From positions 21,479,759 through 21,543,758 of the forward strand of contig CAIIXF020000009.1 in NCBI GenBank assembly GCA_903813345.2: 64,000 nucleotides of DNA, read 5' to 3'. Positions within the stretch are counted from its first letter, which is position 1. The number at the start of each line of letters is the position of its first letter. Shown piece by piece: positions 1 to 11,735 of this stretch. A model generated the notes under the pieces. It was given only the letters and a program-made list of their open reading frames with translations, made no database searches and was not told where the DNA came from. The position numbers were made by a program, and so were the translations under genes. The DNA comes from Owenia fusiformis. Taxonomy: Eukaryota; Annelida; Polychaeta; Sabellida; Oweniidae.

Positions 1-1410
1 ACTTAGAACGGAATAATTTATAATATATCAGAATAAGTTACATAACGGGTCACTAAGGGGCATTATCATAGCTCACTTCACCTTTCCGTTTACATCATTG
101 AACAAAACAGAATAATTAAGTTTGGTTGTATAATAAAAAAAGAGTATATGTTTTGATATGTAAGTAGAAGAGTACAAAGTTGTTTTGATTCATAACACTA
201 TTCATTATACTAGGGAACAAAAAAGCAATTCCAGATAGATAAGAACTTCAACATTACAATAATACAATACATTGAACATCACAATAATACAATATATGTA
301 ATATTGCGATACGTACCATTGCCAACTAAACAATATACGGATTAGTTACTGAAATGGATAAATCTCATATGATCATAGTTTGAAATAAGTTTTATACTAA
401 AAGAAAGATGGCAGTGTAGTATGTCTGCATTTCTCAATCAATATAACTGGAATATATACCCCCTCCCTCAGAAGCTATGGGTTATAAACACCTAATTCGT
501 GACTTGGAATTGCACTGGTTTGAAGGCTCATCTCAAATAAATCAGAGAATCATCTATTTCAGGATGCGTCAGGAATGTGCTATATTATGACGGAAGGGGG
601 AGGGGGGGGGGGTTAATGGCATACATTACACGGGCTAATTGAAAGCCCATGATGCTACATATATCTATACAGGAATGATGAAAACAGTGTTCTGCTGGTT
701 TAATTGTATATGGGCTTTCTAGTTGAAAGCCCATGATTGTATCAAAACCATCAAATATATCAAACATCTCCCAAAATAGATATGAATAACACTAGAACAA
801 TAAGCGAGAACTGACTAAACTTTCTGGAATTGTCTATAAATTATCTAGAATTGTCTTAAATTATCTGGAATTGTCTTAAATTGTCTGGAAATTCTCTCTG
901 AAATTTGTCTGGATTTGGGCCAAGGATCAGGGTTTCCACCAAAACTGGGCTATTTTGAGGTTTAAAGGGGACTCTTTGGGTCTGAACTGGTGTAATTGTC
1001 TCATCTGAGACAAAATAAGGGTAAAAGGGATCATAAATGACTTAACTGGATGCAAATTCATAATGCCATGTGCATTATATAGGCCTATAAACTTTCAATG
1101 TCCACAAAACTCCCAACGGAATCTCATAAAACATATCTCCAATTGAAGATAATTTTTTGCCCAATACAAAGACATAGTTACCTAAAGCCAATAGAGCTGG
1201 AATATGGAAGGATGGAGGCGTGCCCTTTATCCCTCCACACTTCGTTCGATGGTATAATAATGACTAATAACAGACATCTTTTGAAGTAGGGGTATACAGG
1301 GACATAGGGGAATTCCAGAAATTTAGACCATATCTTCAAGATTGCTTCACCATTATGTAACAGAACCATCAAAATTATCATTTACACTTTTGCTGATAGT
1401 GATATTGGAA
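1..1410. other. Gene-free stretch at window start
   Basis: No gene can be supported. The stretch is AT-rich with a short run of about 13 G at 598-612. A 38-codon plus-strand reading frame at 477-590 follows a pyrimidine-rich tract ending in AG (ccccctccctcag), which resembles a splice acceptor. There is no recognisable product and no clear donor, so it is not called as an exon. From 820 to 910 there is a short reiterated 'attgtctggaa' type motif. Confidence 0.5.
634..737. repeat. Small hairpin repeat (MITE-like)
   Basis: The motif gggctaattgaaagcccatgat at the left end is mirrored by atgggctttctagttgaaagcccatgat at the right end, giving a roughly 100-bp imperfect hairpin. It has no coding capacity. 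Family unknown. Confidence 0.5.
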
Positions 1411-3640
1411 CAAGGCATTAACATGACAAAATGTCACCACCACCTCGAAAATTTAATCAATTTGAAGCAAGTTGAAAAATACCTTTTTGACCTTTTTAAC
1501 CTAAAGATCTTTTAGAGCTTTTTTACCAGGGGTCACCAGGTCAAATATCAAATCTAAAGTCAGATTTGAATATCTGAGAACTTGTAGATGATTTTGAAAA
1601 AAATCAAGCCAATTCCAAGCAAGTTGAAAAAATACCTTTTTGACCTTGAGAAGGTCAAATCTCAAATCTATTTTTTGTCAGATTTGAACTTCTGAGAACT
1701 CGAAGATGATTTTGAAGAAAAAAATTAATCAATTTGAAGCAAGTTGAAAAAAGACCTTTTTGACCTTTTTTAATCTAAAGACCTTTTTTAACTTGAGAAA
1801 GTCATTGAAGGTCAAATCTCAAAGGTAAAGTCGGATTTGAATTTCTGAGAAGTTGTTTTATGATGATTTATAAAAAATTTGGTCAATTTGAAGCAAGTTG
1901 GAAAAAAACCTTTTTTGACCTTGAGAAGGTCATTGAAGGTAAAATCTCAAATCAAATCTATAGTCAGATTTGAACTTCTAAGAACTCGTAGATGATTTAA
2001 AAAAAAATCAATTTAAAGAAAGTTGAAAAAGACCTTTATAACCTTTTTGACCTTCTAAAGGTCAAATCTTAAATCAGCTTTGAACTTCTGAAAACTTGTA
2101 GATGATTTTGAAAAAATTGAAGTCAGTCTAAACAGTATTTGTTGCTACTGGAAGATGTAAGAATTTGTTACAGATACTACCCGCCAATCGTAAACCTTTT
2201 TTGACCTCGAAAAGGTCAATGAAGGTCAAATCTTGAATCTAAAGTCAGATTTGAACTTCTGAAATCCTGTAGATGATTTTGAAAGAAATTGAAGTCAGTC
2301 TAAACAATATTTGTTGTTATTGGAAGTTGTAAGAATTTGTTACAGACGCAACCTGCCAATTGTAAACCTTTTTTTGACCTTGAAAAGGTCAATGAAGGTC
2401 AAATCTTAAATCTAAAGTCAGATTTGAACTTCTGAAATCCTGTAGATGATTTTGAAAAAAATTGAAGTCAGTCTAAACAATATTTGTTAAGTTATTGCAA
2501 GTTAAGAATTCCTTACAGACACCAACCACCAACCGCTGTCACAAAAAAGGGAGACCACAACAATATGTCACCACTTTTTGGTTGTGACATAATAATAAAC
2601 CAGAGGTTTACTCATAGTTGGCCCCTTGACCTGAAAATTTCTGCCATCTCTTAAAATTCAATAAGGCACTGATGTGTTTTCAAAAATGATCATGTAACCA
2701 GGCCTATTTATTAACTTGAGAAAGTCATTGAAGGTCAAATCTCAAAGGTAAAGTCGGATTTGAATTTCTGAGAAGTTGTTTTATGATGATTTATAAAAAA
2801 TTTGGTCAATTTGAAGCAAGTTGGAAAAAAACCTTTTTTGACCTTGAGAAGGTCATTGAAGGTAAAATCTCAAATCAAATCTATAGTCAGATTTGAACTT
2901 CTAAGAACTCGTAGATGATTTAAAAAAAAATCAATTTAAAGAAAGTTGAAAAAGACCTTTATAACCTTTTTGACCTTCTAAAGGTCAAATCTTAAATCAG
3001 CTTTGAACTTCTGAAAACTTGTAGATGATTTTGAAAAAATTGAAGTCAGTCTAAACAGTATTTGTTGCTACTGGAAGATGTAAGAATTTGTTACAGATAC
3101 TACCCGCCAATCGTAAACCTTTTTTGACCTCGAAAAGGTCAATGAAGGTCAAATCTTGAATCTAAAGTCAGATTTGAACTTCTGAAATCCTGTAGATGAT
3201 TTTGAAAGAAATTGAAGTCAGTCTAAACAATATTTGTTGTTATTGGAAGTTGTAAGAATTTGTTACAGACGCAACCTGCCAATTGTAAACCTTTTTTTGA
3301 CCTTGAAAAGGTCAATGAAGGTCAAATCTTAAATCTAAAGTCAGATTTGAACTTCTGAAATCCTGTAGATGATTTTGAAAAAAATTGAAGTCAGTCTAAA
3401 CAATATTTGTTAAGTTATTGCAAGTTAAGAATTCCTTACAGACACCAACCACCAACCGCTGTCACAAAAAAGGGAGACCACAACAATATGTCACCACTTT
3501 TTGGTTGTGACATAATAATAAACCAGAGGTTTACTCATAGTTGGCCCCTTGACCTGAAAATTTCTGCCATCTCTTAAAATTCAATAAGGCACTGATGTGT
3601 TTTCAAAAATGATCATGTAACCAGGCCTTTTTATTATTCT
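1411..3640 (+). repeat. Satellite-like array of the TGTCACCACC-ended repeat family
   Basis: The block opens with a motif containing ggcattaacatgacaaaatg followed by TCACCACC, and ends with caatatgtcaccactttttggt. The interior reiterates a sentence-like unit (ttgaccttgagaaggtca, ttgaaggtcaaatc, agtcagatttgaacttctga, gtagatgattttgaaaaaat). The period is irregular, about 100-172 bp. The same termini and interior recur at 5,610-6,255 in this orientation, and inverted at 49,522, 52,718 and 53,324. This is therefore a mobile or dispersed family with satellite-like internal repeats, not a gene. Confidence 0.8.
1788..3633 (+). repeat. 923-bp tandem duplication inside the array
   Basis: The sequence starting ttaacttgagaaagtcattg at 1,788 restarts at 2,711, and every landmark I checked is displaced by exactly 923 bp (for example accaaccaccaacc at 2,521 and 3,444). 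By eye I see essentially no differences between the copies until just after ggcct at 3,628. This implies either a very recent duplication or an assembly artefact. Confidence 0.9.
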
Positions 3641-4019
3641 TTGTTGTTCTAAAATTATAAATGTTAAACAGTGATGCATTTAATTGCCTGAACATATTTC
3701 ACACAATAGCTCCTCAAATCTATTTCAATGGGTGGTTTTTTCCATGGATGGTGCATGACTGTGTGGATCTGTAACGTCTTCTGATGGTACAGTGTAACTC
3801 AAACCCACTATGGTAGCCTCCATTGACCATAATTTAAGCAAAGCATTATAACATCAATTGTCTTTGTAATTTTGAAATTAACAAAATGAACAAATAATCA
3901 GTTAGTTTATACTGTATTTAGTACTATATAATTTATATTTACATCTACATTATATTTATCTACAAGATATATACAAAATTATACACCTTATGCACATTAC
4001 TGATTATTTCATAAAGTAT

Positions 4020-4100
4020 GAATCTTGCTTCAAGACCCTGGACCCACCACCTTATCTACTTTAACAACAGCCTGTTGTCCAGGGTCTTGAGGCAAGACTA
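4020..4100. repeat. Short hairpin element, 'CTTGCTTCAAGACCCTGGAC' termini
   Basis: The left end tcttgcttcaagaccctgga pairs with the right end tccagggtcttgaggcaaga across a roughly 35-bp loop. A related, more diverged hairpin with a G/C-rich interior lies at 12,179-12,296. Confidence 0.6.
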
Positions 4101-4154
4101 TCCACAAAGAATGAGGTTCTGTTACACATCAGTCCCATTATCAGTGATCACACA

Positions 4155-4285
4155 TTTCAGCATGTGATACAGGAAATATTCCACGAATGGTAATACTGTA
4201 TCATCCACGAAAGTGAAGCTTGAGTGGTGATACATTGTTACTCGATTGGAATATTTCCTGTCTCACATTTAATCACATGTCTTGA
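4155..4285. repeat. Hairpin repeat
   Basis: The left arm catgtgatacaggaaatatt and right arm aatatttcctgtctcaca form an inverted repeat of about 25 bp around a 70-bp centre. No coding content. Confidence 0.5.
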
Positions 4286-4299
4286 GATTTTGGAGCATT

Positions 4300-4470
4300 T
4301 TGATTTGGTCATTGGGCCTTTGTAGGTACAATTTGGCCTTTTCAGACCTTTTTTTGGGTCAAATTAAATGTGCCTTGAATTTTCAAAAAACCCATTCTGC
4401 GTTAATATTTTCTAGACTCAAAATTTGGGCCGCCCCCTTGTTAGGTTCTGGATCCACTGAGTGCACAGTA
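4300..4470. repeat. GGCC-rich dispersed repeat, copy 1
   Basis: Alternating ggcctt/ggccttttcagacct/ttgggtcaaat motifs end with ggttctggatccactgag. A related block rich in ggccc and aaggcc lies at 31,735-31,985. The short reading frame across it is incidental. Confidence 0.4.
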
Positions 4471-4599
4471 TCATTTCCTAATATATAATCAGATATTTCT
4501 ATCAAAATGCAAAGATTAGCACAGCGTTGGTGTAAACTAATCACCATTGGTTTTTTCAGTAATAGTCATATCCTGGATGCAAATCTGGGGCGTTGGGAT

Positions 4600-4870
4600 A
4601 CTAGGCAATATCACAATGTCAATACCAACATAAGTTTGCCAGCCCATACCAACAATGTTTTATTATGTCAATTCATACCTATCATATTTTATGTCAGTGT
4701 TTAATGTTAGTTAATACCCACTATGTTCTATGTCAGTCCATAACCCACAAGTGTTACTGACAGTCTACTCGTATACCCACCATGTTTCAAACATCTAATG
4801 TTTTATGTTTCTTACTATCCACCATGTTGTATCAGTTCATATCCTCAATTCAATGCCATTTGATCTTCGA
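4600..4870 (+). repeat. Degenerate short tandem repeat
   Basis: About six imperfect copies of a 35-45 bp unit resembling 'cataccaccatgttttatgtcagt' occur in a row. The repeat is diverged and non-coding. Confidence 0.5.
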
Positions 4871-5609
4871 TGATCAAGTCTATGTATTCCCCTGATTTTA
4901 GTTTGTTTCAGCCAAAATGTCTTCGTTGCGGGTCAATGGTTAGTCTTAGAGAGCCTGTAATGTTGCCAGGTGATGGAGAATGTAAACTGATATTTTAATG
5001 TTTTTAAAGTCTCTTTTTCCAGACTCAGTTGTACGGAAACAGTCTAGTAGGCATAGGCCAAGATTTTTCTGAAAAACAATAATATTTAAAATTTAATTCA
5101 TACCTGAAATTATCATTGCAATTTTTACCATCATATCAACCTTGAAAGTCTGAATTCATATATGGTTTCATTACCAATGTTTCAACCTTTTAGATCAAAG
5201 GAAAAGCCATTGTTGCAAGCATACAAAACCATTGCACAATCATCATTTCAATTGATCTAATCAACCTTTTTATATGAAATTTTATTGGTTCGCAACCATT
5301 TTGAGAAACTGCAATGAATCTGTGATAGATTTTAATATAGTTACAGTGGAGGGCACATTTATTCAAATTTCAATTTTTCTCAAAAAGGAAAAATCAAAAA
5401 ATTAAGTGGCATTTTACCAGTTGTCTATATAATATTTTATTATAAATAGTGTTCTAGCCCTATCAGCACACATGCTGCCATCTATTTATCAATCTTTATC
5501 TATACTGTATAGCAAATGGTCCATTGATTACTTACAGCTCCATATCATCTTGATTCACAAGGTGTCAGTGTGATAATTTAAGAATGAATCCACATTGACT
5601 GAGCACAAA
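4871..5609. other. Gene-free stretch
   Basis: AT-rich sequence in which I see no exon, RNA gene or clear transposon termini. Confidence 0.5.
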
Positions 5610-6255
5610 AGACAAGGCATTAACATGACAAAATGTCACCAGCTAGTTGCTCACAACATTACGAGTTCAATCTTAAGTCAGATTTGAATTTCTGAAAACT
5701 TGTAGATGATTTTGAAAAAATAAACTGGTCAATTTAAAGCAAATTGAAAAAAGACCTTTTTTGACCCTGAGAAGGTCATTGAAGGTGAAATCTCAAATCT
5801 AAAGTCAGATTTAAAATTCTGAGAACTTGTAGATGATTTCGAAAAAAATTTGAAGTAAGATGAAAAAAGACCTTTTTGACCTTGAAAATATCATTGAAGG
5901 TCAAATCATTTTTGACCTTGAGAATGTCATTGAAGGTCAAATCAAAAACTGTTGAGAACTTGTAAATGATTTTGAAAAAAAATTGGTCAATTTGAAGCAA
6001 GTTTAAATAAGACTTTTTTGACCTTGAAAATGTCATTGCAGGTCAAATCTTAAATATAAAGTCAGATTTGAACTTCTGAAAACATGTAGATGATTTTGAA
6101 AAAATTGAAGTCAGTCTAAACAGTATTTGTTAAGTTATTGGAAGTTGTAAGAAATTGTTACAGACACCAATCGCCAACCAACAACCACCAACTGCCGTCA
6201 AAAAAAACAAAAAAAACGGAGGCAATAACAATATGTCACCATTTTTTGGTGTATT
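5610..6255 (+). repeat. TGTCACCACC-ended repeat family, copy 2
   Basis: It starts acaaggcattaacatgacaa and ends caatatgtcaccattttttggt, with the same interior phrases (gaccttgagaaggtcattga, gtagatgattttgaaaa) as 1,411-3,640. It is flanked by unrelated sequence, so both ends of the family can be compared here. Confidence 0.75.
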
Positions 6256-6846
6256 ACCATTTAGCAATATTACCATTTGAAAATGGTTTTATGACCTTAC
6301 TTTAAATGTGAAACATCTTTTAATGATAATACATAATATAATTTGTAACAGTTGAATTGGATTCTGATATCCCAGTCAAGCCTGTTAGATGGGGAGATAC
6401 CATAAAAAATGATTTGGAGTTAATTCAATCTGCCTGACTTGAGCAATTTGAGTCTTAACTATGTAGTAGTTTAGTTGGAATAAGTAAACACAAAATCCAT
6501 CTACAAAAATGTCCAAATAATTCCACAATATGCTTGAAAATGGTTGAAACCATCAGGTTTTAATGACTACAAACTATTGCAAAAAATCAATAGAATGCAA
6601 CCAGAATAATCAATCATTGTAAATAGTTGAAATGCAATGATTGGTAATCTTTCTAATATGGTTAATATGATTATTGGGAATAGTGCAAATGGTTTGATTT
6701 TGAACTTTCAAGGTTGAATCTTTTATAAGGTAAGTCTTGACCAATTATTGGTAACTGCAACTATGACAACCATTATATGTGTTACAAGATAAAGCCATTT
6801 TATGACATACTTGTAAGGAAGATAATTAAAATAATTAATATATACA
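6256..6846 (+). other. Gene-free stretch with a possible fossil 3' exon (6,352-6,437)
   Basis: A frame from 6,354 reads ELDSDIPVKPVRWGD and continues to a TGA at 6,435. It is preceded by tttgtaacag, a possible acceptor. A related block at about 7,690-7,730 shares tggattctgat and reads EVDSDVLVISPAPS to a TAG. Neither is recognised. They may be remnants of a duplicated terminal exon or chance similarity. Not called as genes. Confidence 0.25.
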
Positions 6847-7030
6847 TACAGTAAAACTTGTGTATAGTGAACATTTTTTTGCCAAGAAAAAACGTTCACT
6901 GTAGGTAGGTGTTCACTAGAGAGAGGGTAATTTATACAGAAGTCAGTGGACTATGTGCGTAGGAAGGGTGTCCACTAGGGACAGGTGTTCACTAGAGAGA
7001 GGTGTTCACTAAGACAGGTTTTACTGTATA
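6847..7030. mobile_element. MITE with ATACAGTAAAAC terminal inverted repeats, copy 1
   Basis: The termini are atacagtaaaacttgtg and aggttttactgtat. The interior carries repeated 'gtgttcactagagaga' motifs. An inverted, nearly identical copy lies at 20,073-20,256 and a diverged relative at 56,183-56,370. The length of about 184 bp and lack of an ORF indicate a non-autonomous DNA transposon. Confidence 0.8.
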
Positions 7031-7164
7031 TTTATATCTTTTATAGACGTCATTTCACATCTGTTATGAAATTTTAATTAGAATTACTTAACATACGTAT
7101 TATCTGCCATGCATTATTGGTCTACACCTCTTATTTATGAAAAACATAAGATAAGTATTTAGAG

Positions 7165-7280
7165 GTTATGTCACTATCGTGGCATATATGCCCGAGGTCT
7201 CAGTGATATATGGCCCGACCTTGGGAGGGACATTTATCTCTGAGAACCGAGGGCATATGTGCCACGATAGTGACATAAAC
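7165..7280. mobile_element. Hairpin MITE, GTCACTATCGTGGC arms
   Basis: gtcactatcgtggcatatat is matched by gtgccacgatagtgac at the other end, with further pairing (gcccgaggtctca/tgagaaccgagggc). The sequence would fold into one long hairpin of about 110 bp. Confidence 0.7.
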
Positions 7281-7286
7281 GATTTA

Positions 7287-7535
7287 TAACATACCTATGA
7301 TGATGTAGACTGGTTAGAGAGTACCGTTTTCTTATAGAATTGACAAACAAATGGTTTGAAAATGATTGAAATGAGTTTAGAAAAATTGCTCGCGCAGTTT
7401 TATCTTCGATTGATTGGTTCTGACGTCAGCGCCTTGACCAATCAGAAAGTTAGCAGGCGCGGGCTTTTCAAAACTTATATTGGCCCGCTGTCTTGTGTAC
7501 ACTTTGCACTATACATCATCATAGGTATGTTATAA
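7287..7535. mobile_element. MITE with TATAACATACCTATGATGATG termini
   Basis: ataacatacctatgatgatg at the left is mirrored by catcatcataggtatgttat at the right, enclosing about 200 bp of GC-richer DNA without an ORF. It abuts the preceding hairpin element. Confidence 0.7.
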
Positions 7536-8222
7536 TAAAAGATTTTTGGTACACATCTTTTATTTTTAGACTAGGGGAGGGATGCACATCTTGTTACATC
7601 CATGATATATTTTTGATATCTAAATGCAAAAATCACATAGTCTCCCCATAAGTGAAATTTTGACGGTGACAATTCCACAAACAAATGTTATAAATCATGA
7701 AGTGGATTCTGATGTCCTAGTCATTAGCCCAGCACCATCTCATTTATCTTCTACAGTACCATCCAGACATCACTCCACCAAATAGATCAACCTTCTTCAT
7801 CGCACCAATCAAATCAAAACTTCATCAACCTCATTCAATCATGTGATATTTTGAGCGAAATTTGCCCATGATTTCAGCCACATTTACACAAATCGTTCTA
7901 TCTGCCTTTGGCTAGGCTGTGCTTGAGGTTTATTTATAAAGCAACAGTGAGTGCTAGACTGCTTTGGGCAGATGGATGGACTGCATCTATTCTGAACTCC
8001 AATTTTCTCAGTAATAGTATGTTTTCCGCTTACCAAAGATCACAAGAAGATGTAACTGTGCCAACAGTTCTTGAATTTTGATAACAATATGATGATACTT
8101 AAATGATTCCTAAATGTTTAAATCGGTATATTATTAGGGACAACTATTACAATAACTATTATTTATAGCAATGATTCATGATATGGCATACATTAAGGAC
8201 GTCACAGAAATGACGTTATTAG

Positions 8223-8449
8223 TATTATTACCACCGTTAACGGCCAGGGCTGAAATAGCAAGAAAATCTTACGCACTGAACGATATCTAATTTCCCGGGG
8301 AAAAATTGCCGGTCCAGAATATATTCTAGACCGGTCCATATGGACCATCACTATGACATTACACATTTTTCAGGTCGATACAGTAAAATGAATGCCTTCT
8401 AAACTAGCACTAAAACCCCTAGAACTGGCCCGGCAAGGTGGTAATAATT
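8223..8449 (-). mobile_element. MITE with TATTATTACCACC termini, copy 1
   Basis: It begins tattattaccaccgttaac and ends caaggtggtaataat. Internal landmarks are cccggggaaaaattgccggt, ctagaccggtccatatggac and aaaacccctagaactgg. Opposite-orientation copies lie at 17,043-17,264 (full length) and 14,778-14,937 (internally deleted). Confidence 0.8.
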
Positions 8450-8454
8450 GATTT

Positions 8455-8880
8455 ACGTCATTAAATATTCAAAATTCAGTCAAACTGATGTCATATTTGA
8501 AATCTAGAGTACATCTAGATGTAGGTTTCCGAAAATTGTTTATCAACTTTGATTATTTTTTTTTGAAAATGTGACTTCTAGTTTGGGGAGATTCCCCATA
8601 GACCCCATGTTATAAAATCACAAACGTGTAATATATTTTCTTGTATTTGACAGATAATATTTTCTTTTACTGCTGTACTGAACATGTTTTAATTTGCATA
8701 ACTACTAGATACATTAGGGTGATATGAAAATTGAACCACTAAAACTGATGAATATTTAAGTAATAAAAAGGAACTTTCTACTATACCCGCCATGCTATCT
8801 GACACGAATGAGCCACCTGGTGGTGAAACTGGTAACTACGTACTCACTTACAAATAGACTACAAGGGATACAGCTGAGTT
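8455..8880 (+). repeat. Dispersed repeat, copy 1 (tgacgtaaatcaa family)
   Basis: Two blocks (tgatttacgtcattaa, then caaactgatgtcatatttgaa, gtgacttctagtttgg and gagccacctggtggtgaaactggt) recur inverted at 34,350-34,715. The first block also recurs inverted at 60,760-61,046. No coding signal. Probably the body of a degenerate transposon. Confidence 0.65.
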
Positions 8881-8989
8881 GAGAGTAGTTTCGAAATATG
8901 CAATATTTTTTACTCTATGTCTTGCCTATTTTCTCAAAAGTCCAACAGTTCTAACTTTGTTCCAGGAAGTTCCTTTGATTTTAAGGTTA

Positions 8990-11345
8990 TCTAAGATTTA
9001 CAAAAAATTAGTACCATGGGTACTGGGCTCACATGGTGACAGAAAAAAAACGGATATAATTTTTTGCTGATTTTTTGTTACAAAATTATTTCAAGCCATC
9101 TGTTTCTCAGTCAATTAAAATGGCTGAAAAAAAACGGATATAATTTTTTGCCAATAATTTGTAACAAAATTATTTCATACAACTACTCTTTACAGTGACA
9201 TGGCTTTTTGCAATGCAAGACACCTGAAATTATTTGTAAAGCTAGGAAATGGGCCAAAATTGAATTTCGCGAGACAAAAATGGCGACCATTTTGAAATCA
9301 GGCAAGCTTTTGAACCAGGAGTCATAAGGGAGTTTTTTGTATTGATGTTGAAGAAAAATACATGTAACTTGAAACTGGAATCCTATTGACAGAGGTTTTG
9401 AGCAAATGGTCCAAAAGAGGATTTCGCGAGACAGATGGACAAATCAATGTTAACTAAAATGGCTGAAAATAAAAAAAACGGATATAATATTTTGCTGATT
9501 TTTTGTAACAAAATTATTTCATACAACTACCTTTAACAGTGACATGGCTTTTTACAATGCAGGACAGCTGAAATTAAAGCTAAAATGTAAAGCTAGGAAA
9601 TGGGCAAAAAGTGAATTTCGCGAAACAAGAATGGCAACCATTTTGAAAATAGGCGAGCTTTTGAACCAAGAGTCATAGGAGAGTTTTTTGTATTGATGTT
9701 GAACAAAATTAACTTAAAATGGGAATCCTATCGACAGAGGGTTTAAGGTAAATGGTCCAAAAGTGGATTTTGCGAGACAGATGGACAAATCAATGTTAAC
9801 TAAAATGGCTGAAAATAAATAAATGGATATAATTTTTCGCTGATTTTTCATAACAAAATTATTTCATACATCTACTCTTAACATTGACATGGATTTTTAC
9901 AATGTATTGGACACTTGAAATTATTTGTAAAGCTAGGAAATGGGTCAAAAGTGAATTTCGCGAGACAAAAATGGCGGCCATATTGAAAATAGGCGAGCTT
10001 TTGAACCAGGAGTCATAGGGGAGTTTTCTGAATTGATGTTGAACAGAAATAACTTAAAACAGGAATCCTATCGACAGAGGTTTTAAAACGTGCCACAGAA
10101 AGTGGATTTCGCGAGTCATATAGACAAATCAATGTTAACTAAAATGGCTGAAAATAAAAAAATGGATACAATTTTTCGCTGATTTTTTGTAACATAATTA
10201 TTTCATATATCTACCCTTTACATTGACATGGATTTTTACAATGTAGGACACCTGAAATTATTTGTAAAGCTAGGAAATGGGTCAAAAGTGAATTTCAAGA
10301 GACAAAAGTGACGGCCATTTTGAAAATAGCCGAGCTTTTGAACCAAGAGTCATAGGAGAGTTTTTTGTATTGATGTTGAACAAAAATTACTTAAAATGGG
10401 AATCCTATTGACAGAGGGTTTAAGGTTAATGGTCCAAAAGTGAATTTTGCGAGACAGATGGACAAATCAATGTTAACTAAAATGGCTGAAAATAAATAAA
10501 TGGATATAATTTTTCGCTGATTTTTCATAACAAAATTATTTCATACATCTACTCTTTACATTGACATGGATTTTTACAATGTAGGACACTTGAAATTATT
10601 TGTAAAGCTAGGAAATGGGTCAAAAGTGAATTTCACGAGACAAAAATGGCGGCCATTTTGAAAATAGGCGAGCTTTTGAACCAGGAGTCATAGGGGAGTT
10701 TTCTGAATTCATGTTGAACAGAAATAACTTAAAACAGGAATCCTATGGACAGAGGTTTTAAAACGTGTCACTGTTATTGACAGAAAGTGGATTTCGCGAG
10801 TCAGATAGACAGGTCAATGTTAACTAAAATGACTGAAAATAAAAAAATGGATACAATTTTTCGCTGATTTTTTGTAACAAAATTATTTCATATATCTAAT
10901 CTTTACATTGACATGGAATTTTACAATGTAGGACACCTGAAATTATTTGTAAAGCTAGGAAATGGGCCAAAAGTGAATTTCGCGAGACAAAAGTGACGGC
11001 CATTTTGAAAATGGCCGAGCTTTTGAACCAGGAGTCATAGGGAGGTTTTCTGTATTGATGTTGAACAGAAATAACTTAAAACAGGAATCCTATCGACAGA
11101 GGTTAGCTAGGAAATGGGCTAAAAGTGAATTTCGCGAGACAAAAGTGACGGCCATTTTGAAAATAGGCGAGCTTTTGAACCAGGAGTCATAGGGGGGTTT
11201 TCTGTATTGATGTTGAACAGAAATAAATTAAAACAGGAATCCTATCGACAGAGGTTTTAAAACGTGCCACTATTGTTGACGGACAGACGGACGTACAGAC
11301 GGACGGACGGACAGACAGACGGACAAGTGAGTGATTGCAAAAGCT
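8990..11345 (+). repeat. ~340-bp tandem array with a GACGGACAGACGG tail
   Basis: The landmark tggctgaaaa recurs at 9,121, 9,460, 9,806, 10,145, 10,483 and (as tgactg) 10,830, giving a period of about 338-347 bp. Each unit contains gaatttcgcgagacaaaa, atggcggccattttgaaaat, gagcttttgaaccaggagtc and ggaatcctatcgacagagg. The last unit is truncated and ends in a gacggacagacgg run followed by gctcaccatgtgagctaa. The region at 14,640-15,530 ends in the same way, so it is a related family. Confidence 0.85.
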
Positions 11346-11630
11346 CACCATGTGAGCTAATAAAAAGAGCCCCCCCCCATTTTAATTTTAATGAATTTCT
11401 GCATAACTATTATATTTGATTCAATATCTCAATTCTACTTTAGAATTGTAAGGAAAACATTGGCAGGATTTCTTAAAATATTGCATATAACATTTACTTC
11501 TATTTCCTTCAAAAATAATGACCCACCCAGAAATATTCACTAAACATTAGCCTTCTTCTGGTCCACAGCAAAACGCATTGTAATATCACACTATAACTGT
11601 TGATAAAATTTATGATCATAAATGACTTAC

Positions 11631-11735
11631 CACTTTCTAGACAGACATCGAACGGGATTCTATAGTACTTATTTAGGTAGTCTGATGGCTTGCTAATACA
11701 ACTATCCTCAGTCTCCACCAGGTAAGCTATTATAT
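11631..11735 (-). CDS. TEX47: TEX47 exon 7 (last exon found)
   Basis: It completes a split Asp codon and reads DIIAYLVETEDSCISKPSDY, then LNKYYRIPFDVCLES. The acceptor is tatttttag and the donor GTG|gtaagt, excellent. One further short exon is expected, but none with convincing signals is visible downstream to position 1. Intron retention would instead append a 20-40 residue unrelated tail. Confidence 0.75.

Noticed and set aside
477-590. 38-codon frame after an acceptor-like pyrimidine tract
   Set aside because: No recognisable product, no convincing donor and no partner exon, so it is too weak to call.
8035-8080. Minus-strand micro-exon with gtaagc donor that could follow TEX47 exon 7 in phase
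   Set aside because: The acceptor lacks a pyrimidine tract and the residues do not resemble the end of TEX47, so chance is likely.
7890-8082. Plus-strand open stretch without ATG (LHKSFYLPLARLCL and on)
   Set aside because: No family resemblance and no splice context beyond a generic ttcag.
8990-11345. CRISPR-like array
   Set aside because: Units are about 340 bp with no spacer/repeat alternation, in a eukaryotic genome. It is a satellite array.
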